64,000 nucleotides of DNA from Cordilura impudica. Taxonomy: Eukaryota > Arthropoda > Insecta > Diptera > Scathophagidae. This document shows positions 1-11,473 of the stretch, piece by piece; the first letter of the stretch is position 1, and the number at the start of each line of letters is the position of its first letter. The notes beneath the pieces were generated by a model. The model saw nothing but the letters and a program-made list of their open reading frames with translations. It had not been told where the DNA came from and searched no databases. The position numbers were made by a program, and so were the translations under genes. The stretch is taken from assembly GCA_963682025.1 (NCBI GenBank), contig OY821520.1:240003414-240067413 (forward strand), given 5' to 3'.

Positions 1-8
1 CGGAATCG

Positions 9-2319
9 ATGGAACAGCCCTTAAGAATATTGATGGAAACACACTTTCTTACCGAAGAATATGGGCCGAACAGGGACCCTGAAATTGGTACCAATGTGTC
101 CCGACAAACTGGAACCAACGTGGAACAGCAGACGGGATCCGAAGGGGAACAATATGAAGGGCCTAATGAGGAACAATATCGAGAGGAAAGATATGATAGA
201 ATAACCGAAAATATGGTAATTAAGGCAATACAAAGCTTTGTCCCCTTTAAGACAGCAGGCCCAGATGAAATCTTTCCTGCTCTATTACAAAAGAGCGGGG
301 GCTGGATTGGCAGTAGTCTGGCTGGCATATTCACCAGAGCATGGCAGGAGGCCAAAGTGGTCTTCATACCAAAGCCGGGAAACGAAAGCTACGCGAACCC
401 TAAGGCCTATCGACCGATAAGCCTTACATCCTTCCTACTGAAAACCATGGAGCGAATAGTCGATAACATGGTTAAATCTCAAATCCCAAATGAGCTGTTG
501 AAGTTCAAACAACACGCTTATTTAAAGGGACGCTCAGTAGAAACTGGGCTTCATGAAGTAGTTCACCACATAGAAAGATCTTTTGATCTAAAAATCTTCA
601 CTCTAGGCATATTCATTGATATAGAAGGAGCTTTTAACAATGTATCAACAAATACGCTACTCCACTCCCTAGAACGATTCGACATCGACCGGGATATCAA
701 AGCCTGGATCAGTCACATGCTAGGGAATAGATGGATAAGTTGCGAGGTTGGTGGCATTAAAATAAGAGACAAGGTTTGCTGTGGGACACCTCTGGGTGAC
801 CACTATAAACAGTCTGCTAAGGATTCTAGCCAGTAAGGGTTTCCAACCTGTCTGTAGAAGGGCATCGAATGCACTCGAAATAACATATGACCGGGCACAA
901 TCGAGGGGTTTGAATGTGAACCCAGAGAAAACTGAAATATGCCTCTTTACAAGGAAGACGAAAATAATCGACTTTGATGAACCTCGCTTCCAGGGCAAAT
1001 GATTAGAATCACACAGACGGTGAAATACCTTGGGGTGATTCTCGATAAAAAACTTACTTGGAAAAACCACATCGAGAGCAGGGTTGCGAAGGCTCATCGT
1101 GTATGGGCGATTTGCAGAAGGGCTATAGGCTCAAAATGGGGTTTAAACCTGAGGATGACATATTGGCTGTACACAAGCGTCATTAGACCTATTCTATCCT
1201 ACGCATCCATAGTCATATGGATATCAATGAACAGGGAATGTTACATTAAACCACTCCAAAAGATACAGCGCCTCTGTTGCATAGGAATCAGTGGAGCAAT
1301 AAGGACTACATCTACGAGGGCTTTAGAGAATATTCTATCTATACACCCAATCCAGATTAGAATTAAATATGAGGCAGCTCTGCCATGTTATGACTAAGGG
1401 TAACAGGGGAATATATCACCGACCACATGACCAGACACCAGACTATTTTAGACCAAATTCCGGGACTCAACACAGTGAATATTAGCTGTGATAGAATCGC
1501 GGAAGTGTCAACAGATATACCCTGCAGTATACGGATACTAAACAGGGAAAGTTGGATGAACGGGAATATTCTTCAAAACCTTCCAGGGTCACATTACTAG
1601 ACGGACGCCTCTAGTCTGCATGGTAAGACTGGGATAGGTTTCTACGATGAGGACCGTTCCGCAGGGAAATACCTCCGTCTTCCGGACCACAACTCTGTCT
1701 TTCAGGCTGAATTTGTAGCGATAAAGGAATGTATTAGGTCTATTAACGCACGGGATTCCCCAAGTCCGGGAGACGTGAAAATATTTACGGACAGTCTAGC
1801 GGCTATCAGAGCGATATCCGCGGACAAAACTAGATCAAGGACTATCCCCGAGTGTAAGGAGGAGATTTCAAACTTCTCCAGAAGAGGCAGACTTGAAATC
1901 GTTTGGATCCCAGGACACAGTGGTATAATGGGAAACGAGATTGCTGACGAACTGGCCAGGAAGGGCTCTTTCCTGGAAAGAGTAAAATTGGAAAATTATG
2001 GGGTTCTCCCAACACTACAAGAACTAGGGAGATCCTGAATCTGAGTAGGGTAGAACTTAGTAGGGTAATTGGCATCCTCACTGGACACTCTGAGCTGAGG
2101 GCTCATCTTTACCGTATAGGACGGGCGGAATCAGCCATTTGTAGCGCTTGCGGAGAGGATGACGAAACCCTAGAACACTACCTCTGCCACTGTCCTGCAT
2201 TTGCGAGAACAAGGGTCAGATATCTATCCAACGACATCTTACCAGGCCTGACGGGTCTTAGGGGGATAAGCTGGAAAATACTCAAGGAATTTGCTGATGA
2301 AACCGAATTTCTAAGTTAG
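9..2319 (+). pseudogene. LOA-like ORF2 (reverse transcriptase-RNase H), broken
   Basis: Would encode the enzyme that copies the element RNA at a nicked target. Visible in order: RT motifs KTAGPDEI, YRPISLTSFLLKTMER and FIDIEGAFNNV (catalytic Asp of motif A) at 9-780; then GTPLGD at the point where GTPQGG is expected. Compared with the copy at 25.3 kb, about 110 bases are missing just after this, including the catalytic YADD. The frame is then broken several times (about 781-1400). RNase H reads FTDSLAAI and WIPGHSGIMGNEIADELAR at 1775-1990. The C-terminal knuckle (CSACGEDDETLEHYLCHC) lies near 2139-2200. The YADD loss means the copy cannot be active. Confidence 0.85.
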
Positions 2320-2440
2320 TAGAGGGGTAGATTACCGGATGAACGTAGAGATGTAGAGCGCACAACAAGCCGACCTACTGGCTTAGGTGTATATCCGGAC
2401 ACAACGGATATGAGCTATGTGTATACATAGCTCCTCTTAT

Positions 2441-2463
2441 CAACCTTACCTAACCTAACCTAG
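2441..2463 (+). repeat. CCTAA repeats at LOA-like 3' terminus
   Basis: Four near-perfect tandem CCTAA units end the element. The complement is TTAGG, the ancestral arthropod telomere unit that Diptera have lost. The same terminal block ends copy 2 (27528-27550), so it belongs to the element rather than to the target site. Confidence 0.8.
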
Positions 2464-4119
2464 TAGTCTATTAGACATATCGGTCAAATTTCATGTCAAT
2501 ATATTCATTGGTTTTTAAAAAACAGTTTTAACAGTGGTTTATAGTGTTGAACAAAAAAGTTCCATTAAGTTTTGTTGGCAGAATGAAATTTCTGTTGTTG
2601 ATCGTTAAGCATGCCTTAGAGGGCCATCGATAACATGGCTACGAGAGCGGTCCCAGAACAACCCGAAATGACGTATGTCAGTAGTTTGAAAAAAAAAATA
2701 CTTTGGTGAAAAGTGGAAACCTTATAAAACATATGTTTTAAGTTTCAACATATCGCACTTGTACCTCTAAAGTGGGTCAACTCAAAATTTAAAAATTTTC
2801 AGTAGAGACAAACAGCGGTTTTTTTTTTTAAATATTTAAATATTTAAACAGGGTATCGCATTGTTTACCTGTTGAATAGCGAATTTTCTCTTAATACTTA
2901 AGAATCGTTTTAAGAATTATATATCGCAGAATATAGAAACACATTTTATGTAATAGTCGTTATGTTATGCTAGAAGTCACTTGTAAATAATGTATATTTA
3001 TTTTCATGAAAAATTTTAATTTTTTTTATTTTATTTTAATTTTCTTAGTTTTTTTCATTCTTTTCTTATTATCTTTTTAATATGTAAAATTATGTTGCTA
3101 TATAGCTTCTCTAAAGCCTTTTTTTTTGGCGTTGAGGCAATAAATAAATGAAACTGTATAAATTTTAAAATTAATCAGAAAAATATCTTCACATTTTTTA
3201 AATAAAGGAGATAGAGCAAAAATCAGACCAATAATTGATTTTTATATGGGAAATGAGAACAATTTTTTGAAATGCTCTAAAATTTTTTGAATAATAGAGA
3301 AAGAGGAAATGGAAATAAAATATGGGTAATATAAAAATCATAAATAAAATAAAGGTATATCTAATAAATATCAAGCTTTTGATAAGATTTTACCCAGCTC
3401 TTTAAAGATTCTTTAAAGGTCTCGACAAAAAACCATATACAAAATTTATTTTCAAATTCGTTTAATATATGAGTGTAAGTAATATGATAAATTTCCTTTT
3501 AAGACTTTATTTTGTTAACATTATATTTTAGATCACACACATACAAACGTAAGATGTTGTATTAATAAATCATGCACCAACCAACACTTATTCGTGTGAA
3601 ATTGCGTGCGAGTGATTGCTATTTTTGTTTGTTCGCCCTCTGTAATTCAATTATTTACACTGACATTAAATCATAAACACAAACACAAACATACTCACAC
3701 CCATATCTACATTCACAGATATGTAGATATCAAATATTAATAATATGGCAACACTTATGTGACAAAAACAACACAACACAATATTTAAATAAACCAAAAG
3801 AATATAATAACAATAAGAAATTAATGTGTATTTAACATGCAACATTAAGTTAAAAGAAAACGCGTCTGAAACGGAAGTGTGAACGAACGCTTAAAGCAGC
3901 ATGCTTAAACGAAAGTTATTTGTTTTAGCAAAAAAAAAAACCCGACAAAAATAATTGGACTTACTGCTTTTTTAAACACATCATGGGACATATATTATTG
4001 GCCTTAACATTATGGGTAATTTTACGTATGCCATCTAACCAAATCTGGAATTATAGAAAAAAGAAGGAAAAGGACACAAAAATTTAACAAAATACTTCTT
4101 CAGCATAGAACACATACAG
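2464..4119. other. AT-rich intronic sequence, nothing identified
   Basis: No open frame with protein-like composition, no terminal repeats and no tandem array seen. A less AT-rich patch at about 2570-2680 could be a small transposon remnant, but I could not match it to a family. Confidence 0.5.
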
Positions 4120-4782
4120 ACTGTGCGTGACTTTGCGTGACTATTTTAAAAATTAATCTTTGGTCACAAGTCTATCGACAAAGTTTCAGATCGATCGGAT
4201 GAGGAGAAATGGGGTTTAAATCACTCCGTGACTGCGTGTGACTATGCGTGACAGTGTGTGATTATCTTATAATTAATCTTTGGCCACAACAAGTCTATGG
4301 ACAATGTTTCAGATCGATCGGATGAAGGGAAGTGAGGTTTTAATCTCTCCGTAACTGTGCGTGACTATGCGTGACTATGTCAAAGTTAATCTTTTTTCAC
4401 AGCAAGTATATCGACCAAGTTTCAGATGGATCGGTTAAGGGGAAATGGGTTTTAAATCACTCCGTGTTTGTGCGTGACTATGCGTGGCTGTACGTGACTA
4501 TGTCGAAGTTAATCTTTCTTTACAGCAAGTACATATATCGACCAAGTTTCAGATTGATTGGATGAGGGGAAATCCGTTCTAAATCTCTCCGTGACTGTGC
4601 GTGACTAAATCAAAGTTAATCTTTTTTCATAGCAAGTGTATGGACCAAGTTTCAGATCGATCGGATGAGAGGAAATGACATTTAGATCACTCCGTGACTG
4701 TGCGTGACTACCCCAAAATCACAACAAGACTATGGGCCAAGTTTCAGATCAATTGGATAAGGGGGAATGGGGTTGACCCACG
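4120..4782. repeat. Tandem array of ~92-126-bp units within family C
   Basis: Six copies of the CAAGTTTCAGAT core at about 4181, 4304, 4417, 4543, 4647 and 4739. Each is preceded by GTGACTGTGCGTGACTA-like sequence. Unit length varies through indels, so the array is old. Confidence 0.75.
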
Positions 4783-5095
4783 ACAGACAGACAGACAGAC
4801 AGACAGATAGTACGAGTTGAAAGAAAGAGTTTAAAAATAAATGTTTCCATCTTATTTGTTCCACATAAATAGTTGCTCCACTTATTTTTCGTCGAAGTTT
4901 TAAGGATTCAGAGTCTCGTGGGGGGCAAACACAGATTACGATGTACTTGTATATGGTATAGAACAGCCCTACCTCATATTTAGGGGGTAAAAAAGGTATC
5001 AAAAATGGGCGTTTTTTTTTTTTTGTTTTGCAAATTTTGAATTTGATTCAAAGAAACCATTCATAAATTGGATATCGTATGAAAGGTATTATAAT
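4120..5095 (-). mobile_element. Family-C DINE/HINE-like repeat with tandem array, reverse orientation
   Basis: On the minus strand the element reads: a unique part (about 5095-4810, including CCCCCTAAATATGAGG), a (GTCT)n block (4783-4808), a conserved segment with CGTGGGTCAACCCC, then about six tandem units. The units are spaced 92-126 bp and carry CAAGTTTCAGATCGATCGG (plus-strand wording) and repeated GTGCGTGACTA. The order, a conserved block, then a GTCT microsatellite, then tandem units, is the layout known for Drosophila DINE-1/HINE elements. Related pieces lie on the plus strand at 13530-13800, 58470-59060 and 59760-60010. Family membership is inferred; no terminal hairpin was found for C. 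Confidence 0.6.
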
Positions 5096-6200
5096 TCAAC
5101 CAAAAACCTTTTCCATTTAATTTATGACATTAAAAAATCATTGTAATATATATATATTTTTTAATTGATTAATTAATTTATAATTTGTAAGTTTTGTAAT
5201 AATATATTGAACGAATTTTTTCATTAAAAAAATTTAGTTTTCTTAAATTTAAGAAGGTACATTAAAATTCAGCCAATTAGATGTTTGATTTAATTAATGA
5301 ATTTCCATAAATTTTTCATAAATTTTCATTATTCGTACAACTAAAGAAAGTTTTATTAAATTTATGAGCTTAAAAAAATTTATGAAATTTTATTTGCATT
5401 CAACCAGCTTTTTATGAAGCTAACACAATAACAATAAAAATGAAGTTTCATTACAATACATTTATGAAATTTTTCATTAAATGGATGCAGTTTTGTAATA
5501 TTTCTGATATCAAGGAATTGTCATTTGAACTCATATAGTTAGAAAGTTTTCTTGAAATCATATTTTTTTTTATTATTAATTAATAAAATCATAACATTAA
5601 TGAACTTTTCTTTAATCATAAGTTGTATGAATCTTGTATTGCACCTCAGTCAATGAAAATTAAATAATTATTTTTCGTAATAATTATTCATTACACGAAG
5701 TTTTCCATTAAATACTTGTAAATGAACTTTCTTCAAAATACAAACTAAGAAGTTTTATTAGATCAATGAAATTTTTCATTAAATGGATGCAGCTTTGTAA
5801 TATTTCTGATATCACGGAATTCTCATTTGAACTAAACTAAAGAAGTTTTATTAAAACTCAGCCAATGAAACTTTTCATTTAATTAATACATTAGAATACA
5901 TTAAATGAAATTTTTCATTAAGTTCATGCAGTTTCATTTGATCACTGCCAAAACTTTTCACTAAGATGATGAGTTTTCTTCAAATCATGTTTTTTTACTA
6001 TCAATTAAATTTCATAAAATCATGAAACTAATGAACTTTCATTAAATCATAAAATCGAATAAGTTTTATTCAAACTTAGCCAAAGAAACGAATTCATTCT
6101 TACGAATTTAGTGCAATTGTTCACTAAATTAATGAATTTTTTTAAAATCAATTAAATTAAAAAAAATTAATGAAATTACATTAAAATTATGAATTCTCTT
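5096..6200. repeat. Diverged relative of the 122-bp satellite, reverse orientation
   Basis: AT-rich stretch with recurring words GAAATTTTTCATTAAATGGA, ATGCAG, TCATTTGAACT and GAAACTTTTCATT. One block recurs at about 5467 and 5768 with few differences. These words are the reverse complement of words in the satellite at 16.2-18.6 kb (TTCAAATGACAG, GGCTGCAT, AATGAAAAATTT). I read it as an old inverted relative of that array. Confidence 0.55.
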
Positions 6201-6207
6201 TAAACCT

Positions 6208-6868
6208 TGATTATGTTTATACCACATACCACCATGTTGTCAAGGTATAAAAAGTTTGCACTGATGTTTGTAACTACCAAAAATATTTGATGGGACTTTT
6301 ATTATTCCGATTGACTCAGAATTTCCTTCTGTCCATCTGTCTTTCTGTCGGTCTGTGTGTCCATGTAAACCTTGATGAAATTTGATAAATAAGCTTTTAT
6401 CAGCCATCGGCCGAACACTATTGAAATTGGTAATAAGCGATGCAGTCGCCATGCATATTACACCTATGAGATCTACTTAAAGTGCCATAAGACCCAAATT
6501 ATCATAAAGATCTTAGTTTATTACACCATTAATCAATAGTCGAAAAGCTCCTCATATAAAGCTGCTTCCCGATCATCACATAAATCTACCAAAAAACAAA
6601 ATTATTGCAACAGATTCTCTCCATAATTGGTTAACATAAATTTTTGCAAAAAAAGTGACTACCCAATACGATTAGGATCAGTCCATTTTTGGACCTAGTC
6701 CCCATATATATATAGCATCCGATATGAACATTTTCATATCTGTAGCCAGAAAAATTATTAAAAATGCCACTCAAATTTGGTTTATGTTTATTTTTATATC
6801 CAATTAGTTGGACCTGAAACCCCCTCTCTAAACGCATGGTATAGAGTATCGTATAATCGGTTTAACGA
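6208..6868 (+). mobile_element. Family-B HINE-like repeat, copy B1 (3' end disrupted)
   Basis: Matches the family-B consensus seen at 11474, 15257, 57121 and 57713: start TTTATACC..., GATGTTTGTAACTACC, CTGTCTTTCTGTCGGTCTG block, ATAAGCTTTTATC, CCCCATATATAT, ATCCAATTAGTTGGACC and AAACGCATGGTATAGAGTATC. It is cut at about 6868 by the family-A element. The last 75 bases (6791-6865) recur directly after the 3' end of that element. Confidence 0.75.
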
Positions 6869-7227
6869 TGTAACGCATCGAAAAACTAATTTCCGACCCC
6901 CATAAAGTATATATATTCTTGATCCTTATCACAGCTCGAGTCGATATAGCGATGTCCGTCTGTCCGTCTGTCTGTTGAAATCACGCTCATTCACAAAACA
7001 AGCCATCTAACTGGATAAGACTACAATAATATCATTTGCCATAATTCCCAGCAGGTTGGTATTGAAAATTGGCAAAATCGGGCATCGTCGTGATTAGAAA
7101 TGAGCAAAAATATGTAGATACCTCTAAAAAAACATAAAACCCATTGTGTTTGTTGTAACAGTTTAGTGGTTGAACAGTATAATTGTACAACAACATAAAA
7201 AAATGCCACAAAAATATTATGCATATA

Positions 7228-8533
7228 ACGGGTGATTTTTTTGAGGTTAGGATTTTCATGCATTAGTATTTGACAGATCACGTGGGATTTCAGACATGGT
7301 GTCAAAGAGAAAGATGCTCAGTATGCTTTGACATTTCATCATGAATAGACTTACTAACGAGCAACGCTTGCAAATCATTGAATTTTATTACCAAAATCAG
7401 TGTTCGGTTCGAAATGTGTTTCGCGCTTTACGTCCGATTTATGGTCTACATAATCGACCAAGTGAGCAAACAATTAATGCGATTGTGACCAAGTTTCGCA
7501 CTCAGTTTACTTTATTGGACATTAAACCAACCACAGGAATGCGTACAGTGCGTACAGAAGAGAATATTGCGTCTGTTTCTGAGAGTGTTACTGAAGACCG
7601 TGAAATGTCGATTCGTCGCCGTTCGCAGCAATTGGGTTTGTGTTATTCGACCACATGGAAGATTTTACGCAAAGATCTTGGTGTAAAACCGTATAAAATA
7701 CAGCTCGTGCAAGAACTGAAGCCGAACGATCTGCCACAACGTCTAATTTTCAGTGAATGGGCCCTAGAAAAGTTGGCAGAAAATCCGCTTTTTTATCGAC
7801 AAATTTTGTTCAGCGATGAGGCTCATTTCTGGTTGAATGGCTTCGTAAATAAGCAAAATTGCCGTATTTGGAGTGAAGAGCAACCAGAAGCCGTTCAAGA
7901 ACTGCCCATGCATCCCGAAAAATGCACTGTTTGGTGTGGTTTGTACGCTGGTGGAATCATTGGACCGTATTTTTTCAAAGATGCTGTTGGACGCAACGTT
8001 ACGGTGAATGGCGATCGCTATCGTTCGATGCTAACAAACTTTTTGTTGCCAAAAATGGAAGAACTGAACTTGGTTGACATGTGGTTTCAACAAGATGGCG
8101 CTACATGCCACACAGCTCGCGATTCTATGGCCATTTTGAGGGAAAACTTCGGAGAACAATTCATCTCAAGAAATGGACCGGTAAGTTGGCCACCAAGATC
8201 ATGCGATTTGACGCCTTTAGACTATTTTTTGTGGGGCTACGTCAAGTCTAAAGTCTACAGAAATAAGCCAGCAACTATTCCAGCTTTGGAAGACAACATT
8301 TCCGAAGAAATTCGGGCTATTCCGGCCGAAATGCTCGAAAAAGTTGCCCAAAATTGGACTTTCCGAATGGACCACCTAAGACGCAGCCGCGGTCAACATT
8401 TAAATGAAATTATCTTCAAAAAGTAAATGTCATGGACCAATCTAACGTTTCAAATAAAGAACCGATGAGATTTTGCAAATTTTATGCGTTTTTTTTTTAA
8501 AAAAAGTTATCAAGCTCTTAAAAAATCACCCGT
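7228..8533 (+). mobile_element. Intact mariner-superfamily transposon
   Basis: 1,306-bp element bounded by perfect 14-bp terminal inverted repeats ACGGGTGATTTTTT and flanked by TA on both sides (7226-7227 and 8534-8535). It contains one uninterrupted transposase gene. The sibling family-A copy A2 at about 37790 has the same flanks with no insert, which confirms the boundaries. Intact TIRs, target duplication and ORF suggest a young, possibly active copy. Confidence 0.95.
7341..8426 (+). CDS. Mariner-superfamily transposase, 361 aa, intact
   Basis: Cut-and-paste DDE/D transposase that would act in the nucleus on its own ACGGGTG repeats. N-terminal helix-turn-helix (DUF4817-like) at about residues 1-60 (QRLQIIEFYY), a second HTH at about 90-115 (RRRSQQLGL...TTWKILRKDLG), then the RNase H-fold catalytic core: D159 in FSDEAHF, D252 in QQDGATCHTA and D289 in PPRSCDLTPLDYFLWG. 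The last two are separated by 36 residues by my count. Full family length, ATG start and TAA stop, no breaks. Related but broken copies are at 29.7-30.9, 53.3-54.0 and 56.5-57.0 kb. Transcribed opposite to norpA. Activity is inferred from intactness only. Confidence 0.95.
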   Translation: MNRLTNEQRLQIIEFYYQNQCSVRNVFRALRPIYGLHNRPSEQTINAIVTKFRTQFTLLDIKPTTGMRTVRTEENIASVSESVTEDREMSIRRRSQQLGLCYSTTWKILRKDLGVKPYKIQLVQELKPNDLPQRLIFSEWALEKLAENPLFYRQILFSDEAHFWLNGFVNKQNCRIWSEEQPEAVQELPMHPEKCTVWCGLYAGGIIGPYFFKDAVGRNVTVNGDRYRSMLTNFLLPKMEELNLVDMWFQQDGATCHTARDSMAILRENFGEQFISRNGPVSWPPRSCDLTPLDYFLWGYVKSKVYRNKPATIPALEDNISEEIRAIPAEMLEKVAQNWTFRMDHLRRSRGQHLNEIIFKK

Positions 8534-8635
8534 TACATATACATATTAACAATACCAAGAACACAATAACATAGCTCATGTTAGTAGTATTGCCACATAT
8601 TTTTTTATCGTTATAATAAAAAAAATCGCCAATAT

Positions 8636-8863
8636 GAAAGAAAAAATGAAAACTAGAAATGAAAAATGGAAAATGGAAAATGGAAAATGAAAATGGAAAA
8701 TGGAGAATGGAAAATGAAAAATGGAAAATGGAAAAAGAAAATTAAAAAATGAAAAATAAAAATGGAAAATGCAAAACGGAAAATGGAGAATGAAATTGAA
8801 AAATGAAAAATGAAAATTGAAAAATGACAAATGGAAAATGGAAATTGAAAATTGAAAAATTAA

Positions 8864-8896
<33 letters not shown>

Positions 8897-9340
8897 AAAA
8901 ATGAAAAATGAAAATTGAAAAATGGAAAATGAAAATTGAAAATTGAAAAATTAAAAATGGAAAATGGAAAATGAAAAATGGAAAATGAAAAATGGAAAAT
9001 GAGATATGAAAAATGTAAATTGTAAAATGAAAATTGAAAAATGGAAAATGGAAAATGAAAATTAAAACATGGAAAATGGAAAATGAGAATTGAAAAATAT
9101 AAAATTGAAAATTAAAATTGAAGAATTAAAAATTGAAAATGAAAAATGAAAAATGAAAATTGAAAAATGGAAAATGCAAAATGGAAAATTGAAAATGAAA
9201 ATTGAAAAATGGAAAATGGAAAATGAAAATTGAGTATTGAAAATTGAAAAATTGAAAATGGAAAATGAAAATTGAAAAATTAAAAATGGAAATTGGAAAA
9301 TGAAAATTGAAATATGAATAATGAAAAATGGAAAATGGAA
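8636..9340. repeat. Degenerate GAAAATG-type heptamer array in A1
   Basis: Imperfect repeats of GAAAATG/GAAAAATG with GAAATTG and TAAAAATG variants. The mixed order of variants is partly shared with 39716-40893 in copy A2. For example, a TATGAAAAATGTAAATTG block occurs near 9005 and near 40203. Confidence 0.9.
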
Positions 9341-9344
9341 AACA

Positions 9345-11316
9345 CAAAAATTAAAAATTAAAAATTAAAAATTAAAAATTAAAAATTAAAAATTAAAAAT
9401 TAAAAATTAAAAATTAAAAATTAAAAATTAAAAATTAAAAATTAAAAATTAAAAATTAAAAATTAAAAATTAAAAATTAAAAATTAAAAATTAAAAACTA
9501 AAAATTAAAAATTAAAAATTAAAAATTAAAAATTAAAAATTAAAAATTAAAAATTAAAAATTAAAAATTAAAAATTAAAAATTAAAAATTAAAAATTAAA
9601 AATTAAAAATTAAAAATTAAAAATTAAAAATTAAAAATTAAAAATTAAAAATTAAAAATTAAAAATTAAAAATTAAAACTTAAAAACTAAAAATTAAAAA
9701 TTAAATTTTAGAAATTAAAAATTAAAAATGAAAAATGAAAAATTAAAATCTAAAAACAAAAAATTAAAAATTAAAAATTAAAAACTAAAAATTAAAAATT
9801 AAAAATTAAAAACTAAAAATTAAAAATTAAAAATTAAAAATTAAAAATTAAAAATTAAAAATTAAAAATTAAAAATTAAAAATTAAAAATTAAAAATTAA
9901 AAATTAAAAATTAAAAATTAAAAATTAAAAATTAAAAATTAAAAATTAAAAATTAAAAATTAAAAATTAAAAATTAAAAATTAAAAATTAAAAATTAGAA
10001 ATTAAAAATTAAAAATTAAAAATTAAAAATTAAAAATTAAAAATTAAAAATTAAAAATTAAAAATTAAAAATTAAAAATTAAAAATTAAAAATTAAAAAT
10101 TAAAAATTAAAAATTAAAAATTAAAAATTAAAAATTAAAAATTAAAAATTAAAAATTAAAAATTAAAAATTAAAAATTAAAAATTAAAAATTAAAAATTA
10201 AAAATTAAAAATTAAAAATTAAAAATTAAAAATTAAAAATTAAAAATTAAAAATTAAAAATTAAAAATTAAAAATTAAAAATTAAAAATTAAAAATTAAA
10301 AATTAAAAATTAAAAATTAAAAATTAAAAATTAAAAATTAAAAATTAAAAATTAAAAATTAAATTTTAGAAATTAAAAATTAAAAATTAAAAATTAAAAA
10401 TTAAAAATTAAAAATTAAAAATTAAAAATTAAAAATTAAAAATTAAAAATTAAAAATTAAAAATTAAAAATTAAAAATTAAAAATTAAAAATTAAAAATT
10501 AAAAATTAAAAATTAAAAATTAAAAATTAAAAATTAAAAATTAAAAATTAAAAATTAAAAATTAAAAATTAAATTTTAGAAATTAAAAATTAAAAATGAA
10601 AAATGAAAAATGAAAAATTAAAAATATAAAATTAAAAATTAAAAATTAAAAATTTAAAATTAAAAATTAAAAATTAAAAATTAAAAATTAAAAATTAAAA
10701 ATTAAAAATTAAAAATTAAAAATTAAAAATTAAAAATTAAAAATTAAAAATTAAAAATTAAAAATTAAAAATTAAAAATTAAAAATTAAAAATTAAAAAT
10801 TAAAAATTAAAAATTAAAAATTAAAAATTAAAAATTAAAAATTAAAAATTAAAAATTAAAAATAAAAAATTAAAAATTAAAAATTAAAAATTAAAAATTA
10901 AAAATTTAAAAATTGAAAATTAAAAATTAAAAATTAAAAATTAAAAATTAAAAATTAAAAATTAAAAATTAAAAATTAAAAATTAAAAATTAAAAATTAA
11001 AAATTAAAAATTAAAAATTAAAAATTAAAAATTAAAAATTAAAAATTAAAAATTAAAAATTAAAAATTAAAAATTAAAAATTAAAAATTAAAAATTAAAA
11101 ATTAAAAATTAAAAATTAAAAATTAAAAATTAAAAATTAAAAATTAAAAATTAAAAATTAAAAATTAAAAATTAAAAATTAAAAATTAAAAATTAAAAAT
11201 TAAAAATTAAAAATTAAAAATTAAAAATTAAAAATTAAAAATTAAAAATTAAAAATTAAAAATTAAAAATTAAAAATTAAAAATTAAAAATTAAAAAATT
11301 AAAAATTAAAAATTAA
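9345..11316. repeat. (AAAAATT)n heptamer array, ~2 kb
   Basis: Nearly pure tandem AAAAATT with scattered single changes. Three positions carry the same TTAAATTTTAGAAATT-like interruption (9703, 10361, 10570), which suggests segmental duplication inside the array. The equivalent place in A2 (40897-41003) has only about 110 bp. Confidence 0.97.
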
Positions 11317-11374
11317 AGACTCAGGTGGAGGGTATCAAAAAATTCGGCACAGCCGAATTTAATACTCTTACTTG

Positions 11375-11449
11375 TTTTTATATCCAATTAGTTGGATCTG
11401 AAACCCCCTCTCTAAACGCATGGTATAGAGTATCAGATAATCGGTTTAA
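11375..11449 (+). repeat. 75-bp duplicate of family-B sequence flanking A1
   Basis: Starts at the base after the A1 terminus. Matches 6791-6865 at 72 of 75 positions by eye, with no gaps. The pair brackets the whole 4.5-kb A1 element in direct orientation. Confidence 0.85.
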
Positions 11450-11473
11450 AGGGTTTATGACCTCTTTAGGTAT

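Larger units (their letters stand above)
1..2463 (+). mobile_element. LOA-like non-LTR retrotransposon, copy 1 (5' end outside window)
   Basis: Decayed LINE whose 5' part lies left of the window. It carries, in order, a reverse transcriptase, an RNase H domain and a C-terminal Cys/His knuckle, followed by a short 3' UTR. The last ~20 bases (2441-2463) are tandem CCTAA units, also found at the end of the second copy at 27.5 kb. The order RT, RNase H, CCHC-like knuckle and the DIEGAFNNV motif fit the LOA/I side of the LINE tree; the exact clade is inference. It lies in the long third intron of norpA, in sense orientation to the window and antisense to the gene. Confidence 0.85.
6869..11374 (+). 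mobile_element. Family-A giant HINE-like element, copy A1
   Basis: Collinear with copy A2 at 37203-41061. Contains CCGACCCC..AAAGTATATATATTC, a (GTCY)n block at 6953-6975, a unique ~230-bp part, AACAATACCAAGAACACAA, a long heptamer region, then GGTGGAGGGTATC, a perfect hairpin ATTCGGC-ACA-GCCGAAT at 11342-11358 and the end CTCTTACTTG (11374). About 60 bp at the 5' end present in A2 are missing. A mariner transposon (7228-8533) is nested inside. No Rep/helicase gene is present, so it is non-autonomous. The 3' hairpin close to a fixed end, with a (GTCY)n block, matches helentron-derived DINE-1/HINE elements; I name the class on that basis. Confidence 0.75.

Noticed and set aside
2441..2463. True telomere sequence
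   Set aside because: Only about four units, at the end of a LINE, inside a gene intron; the same block ends the second LINE copy.
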